From the NCBI GenBank assembly GCA_903893955.1, contig CAITOG010000409.1, forward strand, positions 1-17,979: a stretch of DNA of 17,979 bases, written 5' to 3'. The DNA is from an uncultured Actinomycetes bacterium (GTDB lineage: Bacteria > Actinomycetota > Acidimicrobiia > Acidimicrobiales > RAAP-2). The position numbers and the translations under genes were made by a program. Shown in pieces: positions 6,837 through 13,028 of the stretch. Position 1 is the first letter of the stretch. The number at the start of each line of letters is the position of its first letter. Below the pieces are notes generated by a model. That model saw only the letters and a list, made by a program, of their open reading frames with translations, was not told the origin of the DNA and searched no databases.

Positions 6837-7613
6837 ATGGAGCTGAACGGAACCTCTGCCATCGTCACCGGTGGCGCATCCGGCCTCGGTGAGGCCACTG
6901 CCCGCACCCTCGCAAACCGCGGCGTGCACGTCGTGGTCGCTGACCTCAACGAGGACGCCGGCACGGCGCTGGCTACCGAGATCGGCGGCACCTTCGCCAT
7001 GACCGACGTCACGAACACCGACCAGGTGATCGCCTCGATCGAGGCTGCCATCGCTGCCGCCCCGCTCTTCAGCGTCGTCAACTGCGCCGGCGTCGGCTGG
7101 GCCACGCGCACCATCGGCAAGGACGGCGAGTACGCCAGTGCCCACGACCTCGACCTCTACCGTCGAGTCATCGAGATCAACCTGGTCGGCACCTTCAACG
7201 TGTGCCGCCTGGCTGCCACCAAGATGAGCGCCAACACCCCTGACGAGGACGGCTGCCGCGGCGCCATCGTCAACACCGCCTCGGTGGCAGCAGAGGACGG
7301 CCAGATCGGCCAGGTCGCCTACTCGTCCTCCAAGGGCGGCGTCGTCGGCCTGACCCTGCCCCTCGCACGTGACCTCTCGGCCATCGGCGTGCGCGCCAAC
7401 TGCATCCTCCCCGGCCTGATCGACACCCCGATCTACGGCTCAGGCGAGGCCTCCGAGGAGTTCAAGGCTCGTCTCGGCGCAGGCGTCCTGTTCCCGAAGC
7501 GCCTCGGGCGCTCCGAGGAGTTCGCCACGCTGGCAGTCGAGCTGCTTGCCAACAGCTACATCAACGCCGAGTCGATCCGCATCGACGCCGGCATCCGGAT
7601 GCAGCCGAAGTGA
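6837..7613 (+). CDS. HSD10-like short-chain dehydrogenase (3-hydroxyacyl-CoA dehydrogenase type 2-like)
   Basis: NAD-dependent SDR of 258 aa. TGGASGLG (11-18) binds the cofactor, D36 at the end of strand 2 selects NAD over NADP, NCAG is at 82-85, active-site N115 lies in INLVGTF, S149 follows VNTA, and Y162/K166 form the YSSSK motif. The insertion between NCAG and the active-site Asn, plus ILPGLIDTPIY, closely resembles the HSD17B10/3-hydroxyacyl-CoA dehydrogenase type 2 group, which oxidises short-chain 3-hydroxyacyl-CoAs and some steroids. That substrate is inferred from similarity. ATG at 6837 follows AAGGAAA at a long spacing. Longer in-frame extensions upstream run antiparallel to no conserved domain and overlap the GST gene. 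A terminator-like hairpin lies 34 bases downstream. Confidence 0.93.
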   Translation: MELNGTSAIVTGGASGLGEATARTLANRGVHVVVADLNEDAGTALATEIGGTFAMTDVTNTDQVIASIEAAIAAAPLFSVVNCAGVGWATRTIGKDGEYASAHDLDLYRRVIEINLVGTFNVCRLAATKMSANTPDEDGCRGAIVNTASVAAEDGQIGQVAYSSSKGGVVGLTLPLARDLSAIGVRANCILPGLIDTPIYGSGEASEEFKARLGAGVLFPKRLGRSEEFATLAVELLANSYINAESIRIDAGIRMQPK

Positions 7614-7647
7614 TCACTGGCGACACGTCGTCGCCATCAGCACGTGG

Positions 7648-7680
7648 AACGAGGGGTCGGGCTCTGCTCGGCCCCTCGTT
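7648..7680 (+). terminator. Hairpin terminator downstream of the HSD10-like SDR gene
   Basis: AACGAGGGGTCG and CGGCCCCTCGTT form a 12-pair stem with one G-U pair around a nine-base loop. It starts 34 bases after the SDR stop and lies before the GNAT start. No T-run follows, as is common in actinobacterial hairpins. Confidence 0.65.
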
Positions 7681-7716
7681 CGCGTCACAGTTCAGGTCCC
7701 GCACGGGGAGCGTTCG

Positions 7717-8253
7717 ATGAGCGTCGTGCTCCGACGAGCCGAGCCTGAGGATGCGCTAGCCATCGCCACAGTGCACGTGGCCTCGTGGCAGGCGGGCTAT
7801 CGCGGCATCTTCGACGATGACTTCCTCGACGCCCTGCTCCCTGAGGATCGAGCAGCTCGTTACGACCTTGGCCACGATGATGACGCTCGGCCCCAGACCA
7901 CCGTCGCGCTCCTCGATGGCGAGATCGTCGGCTTCGCCACCATCGGTCTCAGCCGTGATGAGGACCTCGCCAATGCTGGCGAGCTCATGGCGCTCTATGT
8001 CCATCCAGCGCACTGGCAACGAGGCATCGGCCACGTCCTGCTCGACGATGCCACCAGACGGCTCGAAACTCGTGGTTTCAGCCTCGGATCACTCTGGGTC
8101 CTCACCGACAACGATCGTGCCGAGGCGCTCTATCGGCGAGCAGGCTGGCAGCGAGACGGTGTCGTCAGAGACGAGACCCCCTGGGGCGTCGTCGCCACGG
8201 TCCGTCGCCTCCTGCGCCCGCTCGGTCGAGGAGATGTCGCCAGCAGGCCCTGA
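7717..8253 (+). CDS. GNAT-family N-acetyltransferase
   Basis: A 178 aa acetyltransferase transferring acetyl from acetyl-CoA to an unknown amine. An N-terminal RRAEPEDALAIATVHVASWQAGYRGI segment, often seen in GNATs of unknown substrate, is followed by strands VALLDGEIVGFATIG, then ELMALYVHPAHWQRGIGHVLL, in which QRGIG (101-105) is the acetyl-CoA pyrophosphate loop (Q/RxxGxG/A). The closing LYRRAGWQRDG matches the terminal GNAT motif. ATG at 7717 is chosen because GGGGAG lies at good spacing, and the longer frame upstream would run through the preceding hairpin. Its TGA abuts the stop of dnaB on the other strand (TGATCA), leaving no room for a conventional terminator between them. Confidence 0.9.
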   Translation: MSVVLRRAEPEDALAIATVHVASWQAGYRGIFDDDFLDALLPEDRAARYDLGHDDDARPQTTVALLDGEIVGFATIGLSRDEDLANAGELMALYVHPAHWQRGIGHVLLDDATRRLETRGFSLGSLWVLTDNDRAEALYRRAGWQRDGVVRDETPWGVVATVRRLLRPLGRGDVASRP

Positions 8254-9642
8254 TCAGATCCGCTGCCCCATGTTGTCGAAGCGCGCGTACTGCGAGAGGA
8301 AGGCGAGCTGAGCGGTGCCGGTCGGCCCGTTACGGTGCTTGGCCACGATGACCTCGGCCATGCCGCGCCTATCCGGCGGCGCCTCCTGGTCGTAGGCCTC
8401 CTCTCGATAGAGGAAGAGCACCACATCGGCATCCTGCTCGAGCGAGCCTGACTCTCGCAGGTCGGAGAGCATGGGTCGCTTGTCCTGGCGAGCCTCGAGT
8501 CCGCGAGAGAGCTGTGAGAGCGCCACGACCGGGCAGTTGAGCTCACGGGCGAGGATCTTCAAGCCTCGGCTCATCTCCGCCACCTCCACCTGACGGTTCT
8601 CGGCGTTGGTCCTCGAGCTCATCAGCTGCAGGTAGTCGATCATGATCAGGCCGAGCTCGCCGTGCTGCTTGCGGAGCCGTCGAGCCCTCGCCCTGATATC
8701 CATGATCGTCAGGTGCGGGTTGTCGTCGATGTAGATTGGTGCCTCAGCGAGTCGGGTGACCGCATCAGACATCTTCCTCCACTCAGGGTCAGAGAGCGCC
8801 CCTGTTCGCATCTTCTGCGCATCGACCCGAGCCTCTGATGCCAGAAGTCGCTGGGTCAGCTCAAGGTGGCTCATCTCGAGCGAGAAGAGCAGCGCTGGCT
8901 TTCGCAGGTTCGCGCCCACATGGGTGAGCATGCCGAGGGCGAAGCTCGTCTTGCCCATCGCGGGGCGAGCGCCGACGATGCTGAGCGACGCAGGCTGGAG
9001 TCCGGCGAGGATCTTGTCGAGATCGACGTAGCCCGTGGCGGTACCGGTCATGGTCTCGTCGCGCGCGGCGAGCTCCTCGATCCGATCCATGCTCGAGACC
9101 AGCAGGCTGTCGAGGGAGGCCAAGGAGTCAGCGCTTCGACGATCAGCGATTTCGAGCATCTTCTGCTCGGCGGTGTCCACTGCTGCGGTCACGTCCGACG
9201 GTGCCGAGTAGGCGATGTCCGAGATCTCACCGGCGACTGAAGCGAGCCGTCGCAGCAGAGCGTGCTCCGCCACGATCGAGGCGTAGTGCTGGGCGTTGGC
9301 CACCGAGGGCACCAAGGACTGGAGCGCCACCAAGTCGGCGGGGTCTCCGGCCAGATCGTGATCGACGGTCCGGCGCAGCTCGTCGGTGACGGTGACCGCG
9401 TCGACTGGCTCGCCGTGCTCGTAGAGCCGGGCGATGGCGGCGAAGAGGTTGCCGTGGCGGGGCTTGTAGAAGTCCTCTGCCTCGCAAGCCTCGAGCGCCA
9501 CCGAGATGGCGTCAGGGCTCAACAGCATGGCGCCGAGCAGCGATTCCTCTGCGTCGAGATCGTGGGGTGGGACCCGGGGACCAGTCGGGACAGGTGCCGG
9601 TCGCAGCTGCCTAGGTCGTGAATCGTCGAATGCTTGAACCAT
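8254..9642 (-). CDS. dnaB: Replicative DNA helicase DnaB
   Basis: Hexameric 5'-3' helicase that unwinds DNA at the fork, 462 aa. The N-terminal helical domain (about 25-130, starting PPHDLDAEESLLGAML) binds primase and supports ring assembly. A linker helix follows, then the RecA-like ATPase (about 195-460). Walker A is GARPAMGKT (224-232), catalytic Glu is E256 in SLEMS, Walker B is LIMIDYLQL (332-340), and the RESGSLEQDADVVLFLYR segment (396-413) carries the arginine finger region. No intein interrupts the coding region, unlike several actinobacterial dnaB genes. It is downstream of rplI but separated by a strong hairpin and about 190 bases, so it probably has its own promoter there. No convincing Shine-Dalgarno sequence precedes the ATG at 9640-9642. 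Confidence 0.98.
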   Translation of the reverse strand: MVQAFDDSRPRQLRPAPVPTGPRVPPHDLDAEESLLGAMLLSPDAISVALEACEAEDFYKPRHGNLFAAIARLYEHGEPVDAVTVTDELRRTVDHDLAGDPADLVALQSLVPSVANAQHYASIVAEHALLRRLASVAGEISDIAYSAPSDVTAAVDTAEQKMLEIADRRSADSLASLDSLLVSSMDRIEELAARDETMTGTATGYVDLDKILAGLQPASLSIVGARPAMGKTSFALGMLTHVGANLRKPALLFSLEMSHLELTQRLLASEARVDAQKMRTGALSDPEWRKMSDAVTRLAEAPIYIDDNPHLTIMDIRARARRLRKQHGELGLIMIDYLQLMSSRTNAENRQVEVAEMSRGLKILARELNCPVVALSQLSRGLEARQDKRPMLSDLRESGSLEQDADVVLFLYREEAYDQEAPPDRRGMAEVIVAKHRNGPTGTAQLAFLSQYARFDNMGQRI

Positions 9643-9703
9643 GAGGACTCAACTGTCGCCGAAGGAGGCTGGGGAGCGGTAGCAGGCCAACCTCTTGATT
9701 TGG

Positions 9704-9724
9704 TGGGGACAACCCTGTGGGTAA
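9704..9724 (-). promoter_or_regulatory. Two DnaA-box-like 9-mers upstream of dnaB
   Basis: On the minus strand TTACCCACA (9716-9724) and TTGTCCCCA (9704-9712) each lie one base from an accepted DnaA box (TTATCCACA and TTGTCCACA), in the same orientation and three bases apart, 62-82 bases before the dnaB ATG. They could be DnaA-ATP contact sites controlling dnaB. Two near-matches in GC-rich DNA are not proof. Confidence 0.35.
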
Positions 9725-9771
9725 GGTGCGCGTTGCTCCACACCCGCAGCATGTCGAGGGGGTGTGACACG

Positions 9772-9810
9772 CGACGAGGCGCCCCTCCATCTCGGAGGAG
9801 CGCCTCGTCG
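9772..9810 (-). terminator. Strong hairpin downstream of rplI
   Basis: CGACGAGGCGC pairs perfectly with GCGCCTCGTCG (11 pairs). After one C/A mismatch, CCTCC pairs with GGAGG around the loop ATCTC, making 16 paired positions. It begins 23 bases after the rplI stop in the direction of transcription. No T-run follows on either strand. It most likely ends or attenuates the rpsF-rplI operon before dnaB. Confidence 0.7.
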
Positions 9811-9833
9811 AAGAGCGCTGGAGCTCGAGGGGA

Positions 9834-10283
9834 TCAGCCCTGAGCGATGACCTCGACGGTGAGCGCCACGACGACGTCATGGAACAGCTCGATCGAGACA
9901 TCAGCCGGTCCGGTCTCCTTCAGGTGCTCGCCCAAGAGCACCTTGTGGTGATCGACCTCGATGCCCTTCTGGGCCTCGATGGCCTTGGCGATCTCCACCG
10001 GACCAACCGAGCCGAACAGGCGACCACCAGCGGCAGCCCTGGCCTGGATCCCGATCACCGCACCGGCCAGCTGGGCGGCCTGCGCCTGCGCTGCCTCACG
10101 GTCCTTGGCGTCACGACTGTCCCGAGCGCGCCGCATCGACTCAGCCTGACCCGCCATCGAGTCGGTGGCCTCGAGGGCCTTGCCCTCGGGGAAGAGGAAG
10201 TTGCGGGCGAACCCGCCGGCGACCTCGACCACGTCTCCTCGGCGACCGAGGCCTCGCACATCTTCTCTGAGCAGGACCTTCAT
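9834..10283 (-). CDS. rplI: 50S ribosomal protein L9 (bL9)
   Basis: Large-subunit protein of 149 aa, the normal length. The N-terminal 23S rRNA-binding domain shows MKVLLREDVRGLGRRGDVVEVAGGFARNFLFPEGKA with the conserved GxGxxGDxVxVxxGYARNxLxP pattern (Phe in place of Tyr at GFARNFL). A long charged and Ala-rich connecting helix (about 40-78) leads to the C-terminal domain with GRLFGSV and IELFHDVVVALTVEVI. It is the last gene of rpsF-ssb-rpsR-rplI. The ATG overlaps the rpsR stop as TGATG, so the two are translationally coupled. Confidence 0.97.
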   Translation of the reverse strand: MKVLLREDVRGLGRRGDVVEVAGGFARNFLFPEGKALEATDSMAGQAESMRRARDSRDAKDREAAQAQAAQLAGAVIGIQARAAAGGRLFGSVGPVEIAKAIEAQKGIEVDHHKVLLGEHLKETGPADVSIELFHDVVVALTVEVIAQG

Positions 10284-10756
10284 CAGGCGTCCCCCCCATC
10301 CTCGGTGACCTCGACGATGATCTCGTCGGCCACGACGACACCGTCGGCGTCCTCGATGATGATCTCTTCCTCAGTCACCTCGAGGTCGCTGGCGCTCGCG
10401 GCCTCATCACGAGAGCCACGCTCTGGGCGGTCACCGCGGTCGGGACGATCGCCACGATCACGACGGCCCTGTGGGCGCTCGGTGACCGTGCGTTGCGTGT
10501 ACGGCAGCAAGACGAGCTCACGAGCGGTCTTGATGGCCTCGGCCACGTCGTGCTGGTGCTGCTCGCAGTTGCCGGTGACCCGACGCGCGCGGATCTTGCC
10601 TCGGTCCGACATGAACTTGCGGAGCGTCCCCAGGTCCTTGTAGTCGATCCACACGGTCTTGTCGCGGCAGAACTGGCAGGGCTTCTTCTTGAAGCCGCGC
10701 TTTAAGTCCTTGCCACCGCGCTTAGGGGCGCGGGCGTTGCTGGGTCGTCCTGCCAT
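10283..10756 (-). CDS. rpsR: 30S ribosomal protein S18 (bS18) with a charged C-terminal extension
   Basis: Small-subunit protein that binds 16S rRNA with S6. The core (about residues 15-90) has KKPCQFCRDK, then WIDYKDLGTLRKFMSDRGKIRARRVTGNCEQHQ and AIKTARELVLLPY. C27, C30, C64 and H67 form a CxxC-CxxH set of the zinc-binding (C+) S18 type. The total of 157 aa is roughly twice the usual 75-95. Residues 92-116 are an Arg/Asp/Gly/Pro repeat (RDRGDRPDRGDRPERG), and 117-157 are strongly acidic (VTEEEIIIEDADG, EIIVEVTEDGGDA). The extension is in frame and runs up to the rplI overlap, so it is coded rather than a frameshift artefact. Start and stop overlap neighbours: TAATG with ssb and TGATG with rplI. 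The C+ form implies that a zinc-independent paralogue may exist elsewhere. Confidence 0.96.
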   Translation of the reverse strand: MAGRPSNARAPKRGGKDLKRGFKKKPCQFCRDKTVWIDYKDLGTLRKFMSDRGKIRARRVTGNCEQHQHDVAEAIKTARELVLLPYTQRTVTERPQGRRDRGDRPDRGDRPERGSRDEAASASDLEVTEEEIIIEDADGVVVADEIIVEVTEDGGDA

Positions 10757-11214
10757 TAGAAGGGCTCCTCGCTGAAGTCCCCGTAGTCGGGGGCGGTGTT
10801 GGGTGCTGGTGCTGGTGCGGCTGCCTGGGGACGGCCTCCGCCGCCTCCACCGCTGCGCTCGTTCCTCGTGACCTGAGCGGTCGCCCAGCGAAGCGAGGGT
10901 GCAATCTCGTCAGCCGAGATCTCGACAACAGAACGCTTGTCGCCGTTGTCGGTCTCCCACGAGCGCTGCTCGAGGCGACCGGTGACCACGACACGCATGC
11001 CCTTGGTCAGCGACTCAGCAGCGTTCTCAGCCTGCTCTCGCCATGCGACGACGTTGAAGAAGGAGGTCGCCTCCTCCCACTCCTGGGTCTGGCGGTTCTG
11101 CCAGCGGCGGCTCACTGCGACGCCGAGCGTGGCCTGGGCCACGCCGGATCCGGTGAACCGAAGCTCTGGGTCGCGGGTCAGGTTGCCCACGACCGTGACG
11201 GTGTTGTCAGCCAT
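10756..11214 (-). CDS. ssb: Single-stranded DNA-binding protein
   Basis: SSB of 152 aa that coats single-stranded DNA at forks and repair sites. The OB-fold domain (1-110) starts TVTVVGNLTRDPELRFTGSG and includes the FFNVVAWREQAENAAESLTKGMRVVVTGRL strands with the aromatic stacking residues W38, F52, F53 and W58. A Gly- and Ala/Pro-rich linker (121-140) leads to the acidic tip DFSEEPF, which recruits partner proteins. It departs from the common DDIPF ending but keeps the acidic-Pro-Phe end. It sits directly downstream of rpsF (10 bases between stop and start, with GAGGGAGGG as Shine-Dalgarno), and its stop overlaps the rpsR ATG. This is the standard rpsF-ssb-rpsR arrangement. Confidence 0.97.
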   Translation of the reverse strand: MADNTVTVVGNLTRDPELRFTGSGVAQATLGVAVSRRWQNRQTQEWEEATSFFNVVAWREQAENAAESLTKGMRVVVTGRLEQRSWETDNGDKRSVVEISADEIAPSLRWATAQVTRNERSGGGGGGRPQAAAPAPAPNTAPDYGDFSEEPF

Positions 11215-11224
11215 CTGCCCTCCC

Positions 11225-11536
11225 TCAGGCGCTCTTCGCCGCGATGGCGGCGTCGGGGATGCGAATGATCTTGTGACGGAGCACCTCGTCGGCGAGGCCG
11301 AGGAAGCGGTCGATGGCGGCCACGGTGACGGGCTCGCCGGTGAAGCTGACGATGACGTAGTAGCCCTCGCGCTTGTGCTTCACCTCGTAGGCAAAGGGGC
11401 GTCGTCCCCAGCGATCGATGTCGCCGGTCGTGCCCTCGGTGTCGTTGATCACACCCAGCGCCCGGTCGAGACTGGCCTGAATGGCCTGCGGCTCGACCGC
11501 GGTGTCGAAGATGATCACGGCTTCGTAGTGCCGCAT
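11225..11536 (-). CDS. rpsF: 30S ribosomal protein S6 (bS6)
   Basis: Small-subunit protein of 103 aa that binds 16S rRNA as a heterodimer with S18. The ferredoxin-like fold shows MRHYEAVIIFD, an AIQASLDRALGVI helix, WGRRPFAYEVKHKREGYYVIVSFTG and the final DEVLRHKIIRI strand. Length matches the family, with no acidic tail. It opens the rpsF-ssb-rpsR-rplI operon. Translation starts at ATG 11534-11536 after GGAGGGAGG. The roughly 100-base leader folds into three hairpins and may be the S6:S18 autoregulatory motif (see separate entry). Confidence 0.97.
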   Translation of the reverse strand: MRHYEAVIIFDTAVEPQAIQASLDRALGVINDTEGTTGDIDRWGRRPFAYEVKHKREGYYVIVSFTGEPVTVAAIDRFLGLADEVLRHKIIRIPDAAIAAKSA

Positions 11537-11637
11537 GTGCTTGTCCTCCCTCCGGACCGGTCCACGAAGGACCGGGCCCCACGGATCTCGCGGGGCAGGG
11601 TTCTCAACTGTCGCGGTGTGCTGCGACAGGATCATCC
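11537..11637 (-). promoter_or_regulatory. Structured rpsF 5' leader, candidate S6:S18-binding RNA
   Basis: Reading on the minus strand, three hairpins precede the rpsF Shine-Dalgarno. H1 (11608-11629): CTGTCGC and GCGACAG, seven perfect pairs around AGCACACC, with CCG at the 3' loop edge. H2 (11577-11595): seven pairs with one G-U. H3 (11557-11575): CCGGTCC and GGACCGG, seven perfect pairs around TTCGT, ending next to the GGAGGGAGG Shine-Dalgarno. Published work describes an rpsF-leader motif bound by S6:S18, with a conserved CCG. The CCG, location and structure here fit that idea, but I cannot align it to the model. Confidence 0.55.
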
Positions 11638-11643
11638 ATCCTA
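11638..11643 (-). promoter_or_regulatory. -10 element of the rpsF operon
   Basis: TAGGAT on the minus strand lies about 100 bases before the rpsF ATG, just downstream of panB and its hairpin. It would give the structured leader. No clear -35 was found. Confidence 0.4.
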
Positions 11644-11645
11644 GA

Positions 11646-11674
11646 CCTTCTTCGGCGATACCCCCGCCAGAAGG
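11646..11674 (-). terminator. Possible hairpin just after panB
   Basis: CCTTCT and AGAAGG form six outer pairs and GGCG/CGCC four inner ones, with a two-base asymmetric bulge and a seven-base loop. The hairpin begins four bases after the panB stop. No T-run follows. It could separate panB from rpsF. Confidence 0.35.
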
Positions 11675-11678
11675 CCGC

Positions 11679-12524
11679 TCAGGCCTCCCCGAGGTGGTCG
11701 CGCAGCTCGTCAGAGGTGGCGTACGACTCGGCCGCCGCAGGGAAGCTGCCGTCCTTGACGTCAGCGACATAGGCCGCCGCTGCCGCGGTGATGGCCTCGC
11801 CGATGGCACCGTAGGTCCGGACGAACTTCGGGACGTGCCGCCCAGAAAGTCCCATGGCGTCATGGAAGACGAGGACCTGACCGTCGGTGGCTGGACCAGC
11901 ACCGATCCCGATGGTCGGAATGTCCAGCTCGGCGGTGATGGCCTCCCCGAGCACGTCAGGGACGCCCTCGAGCACGATCGCGAAGCAACCAGCCTCCTGG
12001 AGGCTCAGCGCGTCTCGTCGGATGGCATCGGCGCCATCGACAGAGCGGCCCTGCACCTTGAAGCCGCCCATCGCCCGGACCGACTGGGGCGTCAGGCCGA
12101 GATGGCCCATCACCGGGATCTCGGCGTCGATGATCGCCCGTACGGCGGGGACCCGGTTGGCACCGCCCTCGAGCTTGACCGAATCGGCCCCAGCCCGGAT
12201 CAGCACCGCGGCCGATTCGACCGCTTGGACCGGCGTCAGGTGGTAGCTCATCCACGGCAGGTCGCCGATGATCATCGCCGACGGCTTCGCTGCCGCCACC
12301 GCTCGTGTGTGGTGCGCCATGACGTCGATGCCGATCTGGAGGGTGTCGTCGTGGCCCAGGACCACGTTGGCCACCGAGTCACCGACCAAGAGAAGGTCGA
12401 CGCCGGCCGCATCGAGCAGCCGAGCTGTCGGCTCGTCATAGGCCGTCATCATCGCCAATGGCGCATCACCGTTGCGGCGTTTGGTCGCTCGGACCGCCGG
12501 CACGCTCGTTCGCTGATCACTCAT
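11679..12524 (-). CDS. panB: 3-methyl-2-oxobutanoate hydroxymethyltransferase
   Basis: Cytoplasmic enzyme of 281 aa that transfers the hydroxymethyl of 5,10-methylene-THF to 2-ketoisovalerate, giving ketopantoate, the first committed step to pantothenate and CoA. The TIM-barrel motifs are all present: MMTAYD (25-30), VGDSVANVVLG (47-57), GDLPWMSY (87-94), VKLEGG (116-121), VMGHLGLTPQSV (138-149), and VLEGVP with E186 as the catalytic acid. Metal ligands correspond to D49, D88 and E119. The ATG overlaps the DUF5318 stop as ATGA, so the two are coupled. In the mycobacterial version of this neighbourhood the position holds ponA1 and an associated gene instead, so panB looks like an insertion or replacement. 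Confidence 0.97.
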   Translation of the reverse strand: MSDQRTSVPAVRATKRRNGDAPLAMMTAYDEPTARLLDAAGVDLLLVGDSVANVVLGHDDTLQIGIDVMAHHTRAVAAAKPSAMIIGDLPWMSYHLTPVQAVESAAVLIRAGADSVKLEGGANRVPAVRAIIDAEIPVMGHLGLTPQSVRAMGGFKVQGRSVDGADAIRRDALSLQEAGCFAIVLEGVPDVLGEAITAELDIPTIGIGAGPATDGQVLVFHDAMGLSGRHVPKFVRTYGAIGEAITAAAAAYVADVKDGSFPAAAESYATSDELRDHLGEA

Positions 12525-12943
12525 CGGGCGCTCCTCGTGCTCTTCTTCGCAGCAGTCTGCTGCCCTGCACCGCCTGGATACCGGCGCAAGAGGTGGTGGA
12601 AGCGACAGTCGGTGCAGACCTCCACCGAGTACGCCTGGACCGGCTCCTCGCGCCGCAGCAGCTTGTTGAGCTCTGCCTTGGTCGACGGGCAGGTGCCGCC
12701 GGGTGGGAGCTTTGCCCCGAAGACATAGGTGACCTCGACAGTCTCACGCTGGCCGCACACCGGGCAGAGGTCGCCGGTCTTTCGACCAAGGTTGGTCGCA
12801 GCCCTGACGAGCTCAGGATGGGCGTCGCACACATCCTCCTGTGCCACCTTGCCAAGTCGGACCGCCTTGGCGATCGAGTCGCGAAGGAGCCGGTACTCGA
12901 CCGAGGCCTCTCCGAGACCCGTCCCACGGCCCGTGGTGCTCAT
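12521..12943 (-). CDS. DUF5318 family zinc-ribbon-like protein
   Basis: A 140 aa protein of the actinobacterial DUF5318 family, unknown function. An N-terminal helical VEYRLLRDSIAKAVRLGKV region is followed by two cysteine knuckles, CPVC (60-63) and CTDC (110-113) with two His just after (H116-H117), which should bind zinc as a single ribbon. A basic tail (AAKKSTRSAR) ends the protein. The family occurs beside ino1, padR and rpsF in mycobacteria (Rv0049 in M. tuberculosis as I recall), and the same order is kept here. ATG at 12941-12943 is chosen because TAGGGT lies seven bases upstream. It diverges from padR across an 85-base gap. Confidence 0.88.
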   Translation of the reverse strand: MSTTGRGTGLGEASVEYRLLRDSIAKAVRLGKVAQEDVCDAHPELVRAATNLGRKTGDLCPVCGQRETVEVTYVFGAKLPPGGTCPSTKAELNKLLRREEPVQAYSVEVCTDCRFHHLLRRYPGGAGQQTAAKKSTRSAR

Positions 12944-12950
12944 GGCAGAG

Positions 12951-12956
12951 ACCCTA
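12951..12956 (-). promoter_or_regulatory. -10 element, leaderless promoter of DUF5318-panB
   Basis: On the minus strand TAGGGT ends seven bases before the ATG at 12943. It drives the DUF5318-panB pair and is divergent from the padR promoter 61 bases away. Confidence 0.5.
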
Positions 12957-13004
12957 GTGGGGCGCTGTCCGGACGTCCCCTTCGGTCAAGAATGCGCATT
13001 CGCT

Positions 13005-13019
13005 ATATCGATACGATAT
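13005..13019 (+). promoter_or_regulatory. Palindromic operator, probable PadR autoregulatory site
   Basis: ATATCG-ATA-CGATAT is a perfect inverted repeat with a three-base centre in an AT-rich patch of an otherwise GC-rich region. It overlaps the padR -10 (TATGAT, 13017-13022), so a bound dimer would block RNA polymerase. PadR proteins commonly repress their own genes through such sites, so autorepression of padR-ino1 is likely. Confidence 0.65.
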
Positions 13020-13022
13020 GAT
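13017..13022 (+). promoter_or_regulatory. -10 element, leaderless promoter of padR-ino1
   Basis: TATGAT ends six bases before the GTG at 13029. Its first three bases lie in the right arm of the palindrome. This is one of the best -10 matches in the window. Confidence 0.6.
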
Positions 13023-13028
13023 GTAATC

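Noticed and set aside
8254..9642. Intein inside dnaB
   Set aside because: The helicase motifs run continuously from Walker A to the arginine finger with normal spacing and length, so no insertion exists.
10381..10470. Direct repeats in the rpsR region suggesting a CRISPR-like or tandem array
   Set aside because: The repeated pattern is the coding sequence of the RDRGDRP stretch in S18, with imperfect short units and no spacers.
12729..13028. Upstream extension of the padR frame
   Set aside because: It crosses the divergent promoter region and is antisense to DUF5318. The PadR domain starts precisely at the GTG following TATGAT.
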